From positions 496,001-560,000 of the forward strand of contig NZ_BMJQ01000001.1 of the NCBI RefSeq assembly GCF_014643535.1: a stretch of 64,000 nt of DNA, read 5' to 3'. The notes under the pieces were generated by a model that ran no database searches, was not told the origin of the DNA, and was given only the letters and a program-made list of their open reading frames with translations. Position numbers and translations under genes: made by a program. Source of the DNA: Aliidongia dinghuensis (lineage in GTDB: Bacteria; Pseudomonadota; Alphaproteobacteria; ATCC43930; CGMCC-115725). Positions 1 through 10,118 of the stretch are shown here, piece by piece; position 1 is the stretch's first letter; every line of letters begins with the position of its first letter.

Positions 1-841
1 ATTCGTCCGGAAACTTGTTCAAGGCATAGAGCCCGCCAGTGATCGAGTTCCGCGTCGTGTCGTTGCCGCCGACGATGAGCAGCAGCAGATTGCCGAGGAA
101 GTCCATCGGGCTCTGGTGCCGGGTCGCCTCCGCGTGCGCCATCATCGACACGAGATCATTGCGCGGTGGCGCGTTCACCCGCTCGTTCCAGAGCTGGGTG
201 AAATAGTGCAGGCACTCGAGCATCTCAGCCTTGCGCTGCTCGTCGCTGTCGACGATGCCATGGCCGGGCAGCGCCGTCGCCACGTCGGACCAGCGGGTGA
301 GCTTGCGCCGGTCTTCCCAAGGGAAATCGAACAAGGTCGCAAGCAGTTGCGTCGTAAGCTCGATCGACACGCGCTCGACCCAGTTGAAGGTCTCGCCGAT
401 CGGCAATCCATCGAGCACGGCCTGGGCGCGCTCGCGCACGAGCCGTTCCAGGTGTGCCAGGCTCGGCGCGCCGACGATCGGCTGGACTGCCGCGCGCTGC
501 TCGTCGTGCCGCGGCGGATCCATGGCGATGAACATGGGCAGCACGAAGTCGACCAACTGGTCGCGCATCGTGATGCCGCCGTATTTCACGTCGGAGGAGA
601 ACACCTCGGTGTTCGCCTCGATCTGCATGATGTGCCGGTACTTCGTGATCGACCAGAACGGCCCGAACTCGCTTGCGCCGCAGTAATGCACCGGCGCCTC
701 GCGGCGCAGGCGCGCGAAATAGGGCCAGATCGCGTCCTCTTGGAACAGGATCGGCTGGCCGACATTGATCTCGTCGACCGGCACTGTGTCAGCCGCAGCG
801 AGCAGCGCCTCGCGCGAGGGATGGTCCGGCATGTTCATCAT
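1..841 (-). CDS. Cytochrome P450, CYP153 family (terminal alkane/fatty acid hydroxylase), 3' end outside window
   Basis: Heme monooxygenase predicted to hydroxylate the terminal carbon of alkanes or fatty chains using ferredoxin and a reductase. About 280 residues are present. The N-terminal part carries PVHYC and FGPFWSITKY-type sequence, VFSSD, FIAMDPPRHDEQR and VERVSIELTTQLLATLFDFP, all as in CYP153 proteins. The I-helix oxygen-activation motif GGNDTTRNS lies near residues 258-266. The heme-Cys loop lies beyond base 1, so it cannot be checked. ATG codons at 841 and 838 are both possible starts. It is the last gene of a minus-strand run, 54 bases after the thiolase. Family placement is from remembered family motifs; P450 membership is certain. 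Confidence 0.88.
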   Translation of the reverse strand, partial: MMNMPDHPSREALLAAADTVPVDEINVGQPILFQEDAIWPYFARLRREAPVHYCGASEFGPFWSITKYRHIMQIEANTEVFSSDVKYGGITMRDQLVDFVLPMFIAMDPPRHDEQRAAVQPIVGAPSLAHLERLVRERAQAVLDGLPIGETFNWVERVSIELTTQLLATLFDFPWEDRRKLTRWSDVATALPGHGIVDSDEQRKAEMLECLHYFTQLWNERVNAPPRNDLVSMMAHAEATRHQSPMDFLGNLLLLIVGGNDTTRNSITGGLYALNKFPDE

Positions 842-895
842 GTCTGTTCCTGGGGGCCAGGCCCTCGCGCGAGTGGCGGGATCGGTTGGCGGAGC

Positions 896-2077
896 TTACA
901 CGATCTCGAACAGGCCGGCGGCACCCATGCCGCCGCCGATGCACATGGTGACGACGCCGAGCTTGGCGCCGCGCCGTTTGCCTTCGATCAGCAGGTGGCC
1001 GGTCATGCGCGCACCCGACATGCCATAGGGATGGCCGATCGAGATGGCGCCGCCGTCGACGTTCAGGCGGTCGGCCGGGATGCCGAGCCGGTCGCGGCAA
1101 TAGAGCACCTGCACCGCGAAGGCCTCGTTCAGCTCCCAGATGTCGATGTCGGCGACGGTGAGGCCGTGGCGCTTCAAGAGGGTGGGCACCGCAAAGACCG
1201 GACCGATGCCCATCTCGTCCGGTTCGCAGCCGGCGACCGCCAGGCCCCGGAAGATGCCGAGCGGCTTGAGGCCGCGCCGTGCCGCCTCCCGGTCGGACAT
1301 GACGACGGCCGCCGACGCGCCGTCCGACAGCTGGCTCGCGTTGCCGGCCGTGATGGTCTTGTCCGGCCCGCGCACCGGCTCGAGCTTGGCCAGGCCCTCG
1401 AGCGTCGTGTCGGCGCGGTTGCCCTCGTCCTTCGTCACGGTGACCGTCTCACGCCGGGTCTCGCCGGTCGCCTTGTCGATGACCGCCTTCACCGTCGTGA
1501 TCGGCACGATCTCGGCATCGAACCTTCCGTCGCGCTGGCCGGCTGCGGTACGGCGCTGGCTTTCGAGCGCGAAGGCATCCTGCGCCGCGCGAGCGACGCC
1601 ATAGCGCGCGGCCACGACCTCGGCCGTATCCAGCATGGGCATGTAGATGTCGGGCTTGTGCTCGGTGAGCCAGGGATCCGGCTCCTGCGGCAGGCCGCCC
1701 ATACCCTGGACCAGACTGATCGATTCGAGCCCGCCGGCGATCGCGACCGGCACCTGGTCGACAATCACCCTCTGCGCCGCAATCGCGATCGCCTGCAGGC
1801 CCGAGCTGCAATAGCGGTTGACGGTCATGGCCGCGACCGAGGCGGGCAGGCCGGCCCGGATCGCCGCCTGGCGCGCGATGTTGCCGCCGGTCGCGCCCTG
1901 CGGCAGCGCGCAACCCAGGATCACGTCCTCGACCTCGCCGCCGTCGAGCTTCGCCCGCTCGGCCGCCGCGCGGATGACGTGCCCGCCCATTTCGGCGCCG
2001 TGCGTCAGGTTCAAGCCACCCCGGAACGCCTTGCCGATCGGCGTGCGCGCCGTCGAGACGATGACCGCGTCGACCAT
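896..2077 (-). CDS. Acetyl-CoA C-acyltransferase (thiolase)
   Basis: Thiolase of 393 residues that cleaves 3-ketoacyl-CoA with CoA, the last step of a beta-oxidation round. The acyl-accepting Cys is C90 in [10 protein letters not shown]. The catalytic His is about H349 in [10 protein letters not shown], and the second Cys is about C379 in [10 protein letters not shown]. The start was set at ATG 2077 because GGAAGGAG lies just upstream. An in-frame ATG further upstream (2137) would translate the intergenic repeat at 2105-2200 and is rejected. It lies between the acyl-CoA ligase and the P450 on the same strand, which supports a hydrocarbon or fatty-acid degradation role. The exact chain-length preference cannot be told. 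Confidence 0.92.
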   Translation of the reverse strand: MVDAVIVSTARTPIGKAFRGGLNLTHGAEMGGHVIRAAAERAKLDGGEVEDVILGCALPQGATGGNIARQAAIRAGLPASVAAMTVNRYCSSGLQAIAIAAQRVIVDQVPVAIAGGLESISLVQGMGGLPQEPDPWLTEHKPDIYMPMLDTAEVVAARYGVARAAQDAFALESQRRTAAGQRDGRFDAEIVPITTVKAVIDKATGETRRETVTVTKDEGNRADTTLEGLAKLEPVRGPDKTITAGNASQLSDGASAAVVMSDREAARRGLKPLGIFRGLAVAGCEPDEMGIGPVFAVPTLLKRHGLTVADIDIWELNEAFAVQVLYCRDRLGIPADRLNVDGGAISIGHPYGMSGARMTGHLLIEGKRRGAKLGVVTMCIGGGMGAAGLFEIV

Positions 2078-2104
2078 GTGATTCTCCTTCCAATCAAAAA
2101 CGGC

Positions 2105-2200
2105 CGTCGTCCCCGCGCAGGCGGGGACCCAGGGCAAGCGATGGCTCTCTCAAACAGCCTTTGCGGCAACCCTGGATTCCCACCTGCGCGGGAATGACGG
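2105..2200. repeat. Dispersed intergenic palindromic repeat, copy 1
   Basis: The left arm reads CGTCGTCCCCGCGCAGGCGG and the right arm reads CTGGATTCCC...GCGCGGGAATGACG; together they form a long imperfect hairpin. A second copy lies at 53083-53176. Both share the inner GCAACCCTGGATT. This is the common alphaproteobacterial intergenic element whose spurious translation gives [14 protein letters not shown] peptides. It fills most of the gap between the ligase and thiolase genes and might alter mRNA stability or act as an attenuating hairpin, which is an inference. Confidence 0.85.
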
Positions 2201-2212
2201 AGACAAAAGCTC

Positions 2213-3856
2213 CTACCTTACCTTCGCTTGCGCCCGGGCCTCGTCGACGAGCGGCTTCTTCCATAGTTTGCCGACCGCGGTCTTGGGCAGGCTGTCGCGG
2301 ATCTCGAGCGCGGCCGGCAGCTCGTGCTTGCCGACCTTGTCGGCGAGGAAGGCGCGGAGATCGTCCAGGCTCGGCGCCGCGGCACCGTCGCGCAGCGTGA
2401 CGAAGGCCTTGGCGCTTTCGCCGCGATAGGCGTCGGGAACGCCGATGACGATCACTTCGGCGACCGCGGGGTGCTCGTAGATCGCCTCCTCGATCAGCCG
2501 CGGATAGACGTTGAAGCCGCCCGACAGGATCATGTCCTTCTTGCGGTCGACGATGAACAGGAAGCCGTCGTCGTCGAGATAGCCGATGTCGCCGGTGCGG
2601 AAGAAGCCGTCGACGAACGCGTTCGCCGTCTCCTCCGGCTGCTTGTAATAGCCCTTCGTCACGTTCTTGCCGCGGATGCAGATCTCGCCCTTTTCATTCG
2701 GGGCGAGCTTGCGCTCAGGTTCGTCCAGGTCGCGGATCTCGATCGTGACGCCGGGCAGCGGCAGGCCGGCCGATCCCAGCTTGCGGTTCTGCGGCGGCGT
2801 CACCGTGCCGGCGGGCGAGGTCTCGCTCATGCCCCAGCCTTCCAGGAGCAGCCGGTCGGCCACGCCCTCGAACTCGTCGCGCAACTCCATCGGCAAGGGC
2901 GCGCCGCCGGTGTTGCAGAAATGGAAGCAGGAGAAATCGACCTGGCGAGCACGCGGATGGGACGCGATCGCCCGGAACATGGTCGGCACGCCCGAGAACA
3001 TCGTCGGGCGGTCGCGCGCGATCGTGTCGAGGATGTCGTCCGTGTCCCAGCGCGCCTTCAGCAGCAGCGTATAGCCGTTGCGCATGCCCCGAAGCAGCAG
3101 CGTGTTGAGCGCGTAGATGTGGAACAGCGGCAGGACGACCAGCACCTTCTCGGCGCCGGGCGTAAGACCGATCGAGGGCGCCGAACCCCAGGCGTCATAG
3201 CTCGAGACCGACGCGGTCAGATTGGCATGGCTCAGCATCGCCGCCTTGGGCAGGCCGGTGGTGCCGCCGGTGAACTGCAGCACGGCCAGATCATCGACCG
3301 CCGGCGTGGGCCAGGGGCCGGGGGAGGGGCGGGTCGGGTCGAGCAGCACGCGGAATGGGATGCGTTCCGCGGGATCCGTCGGGATGGCCGGCGGCGGCAC
3401 CGGCGCCATGTCCTCCGGCGTCGCGACCATGATGCGCAAGTTGGGGCCGGGCGGCGGCAGCTTCTGGTCGAGGCCGGCGAAGCTCACGACCAGGCTGACG
3501 TCGGCCAGCGCGATCTTGTGCGCAAGCTCGCGCTCGGCGTCGAGCGGCGACAGGTTCGCGACCACGCCGCCGGCCCTGAGCACGCCGTAGAACGCGAGCG
3601 GATAATGCGGCGTGTTCGGCAGATGCAGCGCCACATGCACGCCGGGCTTGACGCCCAAGGCCGCGAAGCCGCGTGCCGCCCGCTCGACCAGCGCGTCGAA
3701 CGTCACGAAATCGAGCGTGATCGGCCCGAACTCGATGAAGCTCTTGGTGCCCCAGCGCCGGGCGGCCTCGCGCTGCTCGTCGGTCAGGAGCGCCGTCTTG
3801 ATCTCCGCATGCCAGTCGAAGCCGGGCGGGTAGGATTTCTCCCAGAGTTCGGCCAT
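2213..3856 (-). CDS. Long-chain acyl-CoA ligase (AMP-forming), FadD-like
   Basis: Activates a carboxylic acid with ATP and CoA through an acyl-adenylate. It has 547 residues, a normal length. The ATP/AMP loop TGGTTGLPK is at residues 196-204, followed by GWGMSETSP and FFRTGDIGYLDDDG, then DRKKDMILSGGFNVYP. The C-terminal catalytic lysine region is LPKTAVGKLWKK. ATG 3856 follows AGGGGAGG. It lies 22 bases after the fadJ-like gene and upstream of thiolase and P450, so it probably activates the fatty acid formed from the hydroxylated alkane. The alcohol and aldehyde dehydrogenases needed in between are not in the window. Confidence 0.92.
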   Translation of the reverse strand: MAELWEKSYPPGFDWHAEIKTALLTDEQREAARRWGTKSFIEFGPITLDFVTFDALVERAARGFAALGVKPGVHVALHLPNTPHYPLAFYGVLRAGGVVANLSPLDAERELAHKIALADVSLVVSFAGLDQKLPPPGPNLRIMVATPEDMAPVPPPAIPTDPAERIPFRVLLDPTRPSPGPWPTPAVDDLAVLQFTGGTTGLPKAAMLSHANLTASVSSYDAWGSAPSIGLTPGAEKVLVVLPLFHIYALNTLLLRGMRNGYTLLLKARWDTDDILDTIARDRPTMFSGVPTMFRAIASHPRARQVDFSCFHFCNTGGAPLPMELRDEFEGVADRLLLEGWGMSETSPAGTVTPPQNRKLGSAGLPLPGVTIEIRDLDEPERKLAPNEKGEICIRGKNVTKGYYKQPEETANAFVDGFFRTGDIGYLDDDGFLFIVDRKKDMILSGGFNVYPRLIEEAIYEHPAVAEVIVIGVPDAYRGESAKAFVTLRDGAAAPSLDDLRAFLADKVGKHELPAALEIRDSLPKTAVGKLWKKPLVDEARAQAKVR

Positions 3857-3878
3857 GGTGCCTCCCCTTGTTCTTCTT

Positions 3879-5972
<2,094 letters not shown>

Positions 5973-6187
5973 GAGGCGTCCCGATGATGGTCAAGAGCGA
6001 TCGCGAAGCAGCGCGCCGACGAGCGTCGCGCCCTGGTCGAACGACGGGCGTAGCGGGCAGCTAGGGAAGGCGCGGGCAGGGAAGCCGTGGATTGGCGTCG
6101 GCGCGAATCGGATGCGGGACCATGCGCAGGGGTCTCCTCCCAGGGTTGCGGCGCCACCTTTTTGCGGGTTGGTCTTTGCCGTTTACA

Positions 6188-6248
6188 GACCGAACGGTCG
6201 CCTTCGCCGGACGAGGTGTCAAGGTGTCGACAGAAAACGACCGTTTGG
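6188..6248. promoter_or_regulatory. Perfect palindrome plus half copy upstream of the fadJ-led run
   Basis: The 351-base gap 5973-6323 holds no gene. In it GACCGAACGGTC (6188-6199) is a perfect inverted repeat around AA, and GACCGTTTGG (6239-6248) matches one side of it with one change. Paired ACCG/CGGT sites of this kind are typical of TetR-family operators. The position upstream of the degradation genes suggests local control. No regulator gene lies next to it. Confidence 0.45.
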
Positions 6249-6323
6249 CATGGCAAATTTCCGACAAGACCGCCATCAGGTAAAAAAATGATGGCTTCGT
6301 CCGGTATCGGGATAGGACGTCGG

Positions 6324-6566
6324 TCAGGGGTACAGCGATGCGCGGTGCTCAGCCAGGAAGGCGCTGCCCTCGGTCGTCAATTCGACCGTCGGCGGTGCTC
6401 CGGGCGACCAGTGCCGCCGGACGAACCCGGCCTCGACCGCATCTTCCCACACGGTGAGCCTGGGGCAGGAGGTGCGCCAAGCCGCCATCACCTCGGCGTA
6501 GGGCCGCGGGCCGGCCTCGAACCAGGCGAGAAAATCGATGGTGAGCGATGTCAGGGTATCGGACAT
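6324..6566 (-). CDS. Conserved hypothetical protein, 80 residues
   Basis: Small cytosolic protein beginning MSDTLTSLTIDFLAWFEAGP and containing RPYAEVMAAWRTSCPRLTVW, which resembles a family of short proteobacterial proteins of unknown function that I recall from several genomes. There is no signal peptide or membrane segment. ATG 6566 follows GAGGGGAGG with normal spacing; a longer upstream reading frame exists but has no ribosome site. The central part reads like a small winged-helix (VWEDAVEAGFVRR... VELTTEGSAFLAEH), so DNA binding is possible but unproven. Confidence 0.75.
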   Translation of the reverse strand: MSDTLTSLTIDFLAWFEAGPRPYAEVMAAWRTSCPRLTVWEDAVEAGFVRRHWSPGAPPTVELTTEGSAFLAEHRASLYP

Positions 6567-6902
6567 GCCAAGCCTCCCCTCGGAAGGGCGACGGCGGCGT
6601 GCCGTGGCTTTGAGCTTACCAGTCCGCGAATGCGCCGGGAAGGCCTTTACCTGTGACGTAGCTGAAATCACCCGTGGCTGGTTCCGAACCCTTCGTGTCC
6701 ATCCGGCGACGCTCAATCCTGCTTCCGTGAAGCTCAAATGATGGGTCGACGTTTTGCAAGGGTTCTGGGCATTGAGTGAGATTTCTCTCGGAACGCAAGA
6801 TCACAGAACACAAGTTTTCCTTATGGCTCACCGAATTTATCCTCGCTTGTCGGGCCGATGCGATCTCGCCACCCTCGCGATCATTCAAAGGGGGGTGAAT
6901 AG
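6567..6902. other. Gene-free region upstream of the beta-lactamase
   Basis: No supportable gene or clear operator was found. The stretch becomes visibly richer in A/T toward the beta-lactamase start. There is no divergent ampR-like regulator. Confidence 0.5.
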
Positions 6903-7796
6903 ATGTCGATCTCGATGACGCGACGCATGGCGTTGATGGCGCCGATATTAACTATTCCAGGGTTGCTCGTGCCTCGAGCCAAGGCTGAGAGTGCCCTGCA
7001 TGGCGTCGAAGAACGGCTGAAGGGACTCGAAGCTCGGAGCGGCGGGCGCCTGGGGGTTGCCGTAATGAACGCCGCAACCGGCCAAGTGGTGGGCAACCGT
7101 GTCGACGAGCGCTTCGCTATGTGCAGCACGTTCAAGGCGCTCGCTGTGGCCTTCGTGCTGGCACGGGTCGACCGGGGCGAGGAGCAGCTCGATCGTCGTA
7201 TTGTCTTCACCGAGCGCGATTTGGTGCTGCCATACAAGGCGACCAAACCTCATGTTGGTCCGGAGGGCATGACGATAGAAGCGCTCTGTGACGCAGCGAT
7301 CACGGTCAGCGACAGTACAGCCGCGAATTTATTGTTGGCCAGCTTTGGTGGTCCGGCGGCACTGACGGCCTATTTGCGATCCTTGGACGATGTGGTGACC
7401 CGCGTTGATCGCATTGAGCTGGATTTGAATATCGTTAAGCCCGGCGAAGTCCACGATACGACATCCCCACGCGCGATGGTGGGAACCTTGCGCCGGCTGC
7501 TTCTGGGCGATGCTCTGTCAACTTCATCCCGCACAAAGCTGACGACTTGGATGGTCGAGGCCAAGGATGCCGCTGCCCAGCGCCTCCGGATCGGCTTGCC
7601 GGCGGGGTGGCGGATTGCCAACAAGCCTGGCACCTGGGAGAAGATATCGACCAACGATATTGGCGTAATCTGGCCGCCGCATCGCGATCCGCTAGTCGTT
7701 GCAGCCTATCTTGGTGAAGCGCCGGGCTCAACCAAGGCCCAGGAAGGCGTTCTGGCTGACGTTGCTCGGATCGTCGCTGAGGAAGCGTCGTTGTAG
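6903..7796 (+). CDS. Class A beta-lactamase with altered SDN and KTG motifs
   Basis: Exported serine beta-lactamase-like protein of 297 residues. A Tat-like signal TRRMALMAP leads to a likely cut after AKA (residue 28). CSTFK places the nucleophile at S75 and the lysine at K78. The omega loop RIELDLN supplies the general-base Glu (E172) and Asn (N176). The SDN motif reads SDS (136-138) and the KTG motif reads KPG (241-243), both unusual changes at active-site positions. AAGGGGGG precedes the ATG. The gene is A/T-richer than its neighbours and has no adjacent regulator, suggesting transfer. Function as an active beta-lactamase is plausible but not assured. Confidence 0.88.
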   Translation: MSISMTRRMALMAPILTIPGLLVPRAKAESALHGVEERLKGLEARSGGRLGVAVMNAATGQVVGNRVDERFAMCSTFKALAVAFVLARVDRGEEQLDRRIVFTERDLVLPYKATKPHVGPEGMTIEALCDAAITVSDSTAANLLLASFGGPAALTAYLRSLDDVVTRVDRIELDLNIVKPGEVHDTTSPRAMVGTLRRLLLGDALSTSSRTKLTTWMVEAKDAAAQRLRIGLPAGWRIANKPGTWEKISTNDIGVIWPPHRDPLVVAAYLGEAPGSTKAQEGVLADVARIVAEEASL

Positions 7797-7924
7797 ATAC
7801 TTTCATAAGCCCCGGTTTGAGGTGGGGCTCGAGGGCGGAGGGTTGAGGACTGCTCCATCCGCCTCAGCCCTGTGCCACAATGGAGCTTCACACGCCACAT
7901 GCCGTTCGGCACCAGGGACCGTTC

Positions 7925-8230
7925 ATGATCACCTGCCACCTGAAATACGTCATCGACCCGTACAAGCTCGCCGAGTTCGAGGAATATGCCCGCCGGTGGG
8001 TCGCGCTGGTCACGCGCATGGGCGGCCGGCATCACGGCTATTTCCTGCCGTCGGAGGGCGCCAACAACATTGCCTATGCGCTGTTCAGCTTTCCAAGTCT
8101 CGCGGCCTACGAGGACTATCGCCGACGCATGGCGAGCGACCCCGAATGCCAGGCGGTCTTCGAGCTCGAAAAGCAGAACCGCAGCATCGTGAGCTACGAG
8201 CGCAGCTTTCTGCGGCCCGTGCTCGAATAG
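7925..8230 (+). CDS. NIPSNAP family protein
   Basis: Small protein of 101 residues with the ferredoxin-like (dimeric alpha-beta barrel) NIPSNAP fold: MITCHLKYVIDPYKLAEFEE, then HHGYFLPSEGANNIAYALF and YRRRMASDPECQAV. Members of the family have no firmly established enzymatic role. ATG 7925 follows AGGGACC; an upstream ATG at 7880 would add a tail without similarity. It ends 5 bases before the converging AraC-type gene. Confidence 0.85.
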   Translation: MITCHLKYVIDPYKLAEFEEYARRWVALVTRMGGRHHGYFLPSEGANNIAYALFSFPSLAAYEDYRRRMASDPECQAVFELEKQNRSIVSYERSFLRPVLE

Positions 8231-8235
8231 CGCGG

Positions 8236-9174
8236 TTAGAGCTCGCTGCGAAAGCGGTGCGGCGAGGTGCCGGCGATTTTGCGGAACGCCGTCGAGAAAT
8301 GGCTCTGGCTCGAGAATCCGACCGCGACCGACAGGCTCGCGAGCGACAGCGACCGGTCCGCCAGCAGTTCCTTCGCCCGCTCGATGCGCCGGTAGAGCTG
8401 GTACTGGTGCGGTGTCATGCCGGTCGACTGCTTGAAGCTGCGGCAGAAATGAAAGACCGACAGGCCGGCGGTCGCCGCCATGTCGCCGAGCGAGACGTCC
8501 TCGGCCAGGTGCGCCTCGATGAATTCCTTGACCCGCTTCAAGGCAAAGGGGGTGAGGCCGCCCTTACGGGCGCCGCTCGGCCGCCGGAGCGTCGAATGGG
8601 CACGGACCAGATGGACCGCGAGCAGCAGCGCGAAGCGCTCGGCATAGACGGCGGAGGCCAGCGCCGGCACCTGCAGCTCCTGCAGCAGCCCGCGGGCCAT
8701 CTGCTCGGCCGGGAAGTCGCGCACGGCTAGGCTCGGCGCGATCTCGAGCCGTTCGGCGTCGATGTCGAGCGCCTCGGCCACGACCTGGTCGATCCGGCTC
8801 TGCGGCAGATAGACCTCGATGCGGCCGTAGAGCCCCTCCCAATGCCATTCGGCGGCCTCGCCGGCCGGCGTCACGCTGACGCTGCCGGCCGCGGCGCGGC
8901 GGCGCTGGGTATCGCCGCCCAGCCGGCGCGACAGAAGGAGCGCACCCGATTGCTGGACGCTGATGACGTGATGGTCGACAGGCGGGTATTCGATGAGGCC
9001 GTCACGGCCGGTGCGCTGCACCACGAACAGGTCGGGCCAGTTGCGGCCCTGGCTCGAGACGGCGGCCGGGCAGATCGCCAGCGTCTCCTCCGGCGTGATC
9101 GTACGGTCCCAGATGCGGTCGGCGATCGGACGGTCCATCGATGGGCGGTCGGTGGCGCGCTTTTCCATGGGCAT
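8236..9174 (-). CDS. AraC-family transcriptional regulator
   Basis: Regulator of 312 residues. The C-terminal third has the double helix-turn-helix: VSLGDMAATAGLSVFHFCRS and LASLSVAVGFSSQSHFSTAF, ending TSPHRFRSEL. The N-terminal 200 residues form a presumed ligand-sensing domain without a clear match (VDHHVISVQQSGALLLSRR, GEAAEWHWEG). ATG 9174 follows GGGGAGGG at six bases. Its target is unknown; it converges on the NIPSNAP gene and is not divergent from an obvious catabolic gene. Confidence 0.9.
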   Translation of the reverse strand: MPMEKRATDRPSMDRPIADRIWDRTITPEETLAICPAAVSSQGRNWPDLFVVQRTGRDGLIEYPPVDHHVISVQQSGALLLSRRLGGDTQRRRAAAGSVSVTPAGEAAEWHWEGLYGRIEVYLPQSRIDQVVAEALDIDAERLEIAPSLAVRDFPAEQMARGLLQELQVPALASAVYAERFALLLAVHLVRAHSTLRRPSGARKGGLTPFALKRVKEFIEAHLAEDVSLGDMAATAGLSVFHFCRSFKQSTGMTPHQYQLYRRIERAKELLADRSLSLASLSVAVGFSSQSHFSTAFRKIAGTSPHRFRSEL

Positions 9175-9254
9175 AGAGGCCCTCCCCACTAATTTTTATC
9201 GGCCTTTTGCGCATAGATTAGCCACATATCGGGGGAGGTGCGCAATTCCTTGCA

Positions 9255-9284
9255 GAAAAGGCGCGCCTGAGGGCGCGCCTTTTC
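9255..9284 (-). terminator. Strong hairpin terminator after the 234-residue exported protein gene
   Basis: GAAAAGGCGCGCC, loop TGAG, GGCGCGCCTTTTC: a perfect 13-bp stem that ends in a T run when read on the minus strand. It begins 24 bases past the stop at 9308. Confidence 0.88.
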
Positions 9285-9307
9285 CAAACATTGCAGCGTC
9301 TGCGCCG

Positions 9308-10012
9308 CTACTTCTTCGGCGCGGGCGTCACGGTGACCACCTTGGGCGCGATCTTCGCCATGGCGCCGTCGCAGTCCTCGGCCGGCAGCTTGGAGAGATC
9401 GACCTTGCTCTGGGCGGCCGCGCGGATCTCCACGAACTTCGCCTGGAGCGCCTGCATGATCGGCGCCGCCTTGTCGGCGATCGCCTGCATGGCGGCGTCC
9501 TGCGACTTCGCCGTCTGCCAGCCGATCGCGGCAACCTGCGGCTGGTAGGTCGGCACGACGGTCTGGAACTGGGCGACCGCCTGGTCGTCGGCCTTGGCCT
9601 GGCCGCCGATTTCATCGGCAAACGCTTTCAGCACGCACGCGTTGTCGGTGAGCTCGTTCGCGAGCCAGAGCTTGCGGTCGAGCGAAAGCTTGACGGTGAG
9701 CTTGGCGAGCGAGGCGCAGACCGTGCCGTCCGGCAGCTTCGCGATCGCCGCGTCGCGCTTGGCCGTGAAGCCGACGCTCGCGTCATAGAAGCCGGGGGTG
9801 CGGCGATCGGTCCCGGTAGCGCCGGCCTTAAGCGCCAGGTCCTTGGCCGTGGCACTCGTGTCCTGCGTCAGCGGGCTCGGCACTGCCTCGAACGCGATCT
9901 GGGCCGGCGGTGCCGCCGGGCACGACGCGGCATGGGCCGCGGCACCAAAGCCCAGCAGCAGAACGCCGACGAGGCCGGCCATAATTTTCCCGGCGAATAG
10001 TTTCTTGGTCAT
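9308..10012 (-). CDS. Exported protein of unknown function
   Basis: The 234-residue protein starts with a signal peptide (MTKKLFAGKIMAGLVGVLLL, cut near AHAA). The mature part contains SLDRKLWLANELTDNACVLK followed by AFADEIGGQAKADDQ. The layout resembles secreted proteins with a hydrophobic strand, a Cys, and an HExxH-type helix (DUF922-like), but here the metal-binding His residues are absent, so any protease role would be lost. That relation is a guess from pattern only. ATG 10012 follows GGGAG. It is alone between the AraC gene and the peptide-binding protein gene and has its own terminator. Confidence 0.7.
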   Translation of the reverse strand: MTKKLFAGKIMAGLVGVLLLGFGAAAHAASCPAAPPAQIAFEAVPSPLTQDTSATAKDLALKAGATGTDRRTPGFYDASVGFTAKRDAAIAKLPDGTVCASLAKLTVKLSLDRKLWLANELTDNACVLKAFADEIGGQAKADDQAVAQFQTVVPTYQPQVAAIGWQTAKSQDAAMQAIADKAAPIMQALQAKFVEIRAAAQSKVDLSKLPAEDCDGAMAKIAPKVVTVTPAPKK

Positions 10013-10118
10013 TGGAACTCCCGAATCAAATTGGTTGGCCGGGAGGAGACAGAAACGCGGGTCGCAGGTAAAGCGCGAAATCATCGACCGAGCAGGGCAG
10101 CCTCGAGGCGGCACGCGC

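Noticed and set aside
2078..2137. N-terminal extension of the thiolase
   Set aside because: The extra codons translate the dispersed intergenic palindrome; a good ribosome site sits at the inner ATG 2077.
116..2197. Long open frame of nearly 700 codons on the plus strand
   Set aside because: It is antisense to the P450 and thiolase genes, has Arg/His-rich translation without any domain, and arises from high G+C at third positions of the real genes.
7808..7829. Terminator after the beta-lactamase gene (AGCCCC/GGGGCT)
   Set aside because: Only six pairs with a 10-base loop and no T run; too weak to call.
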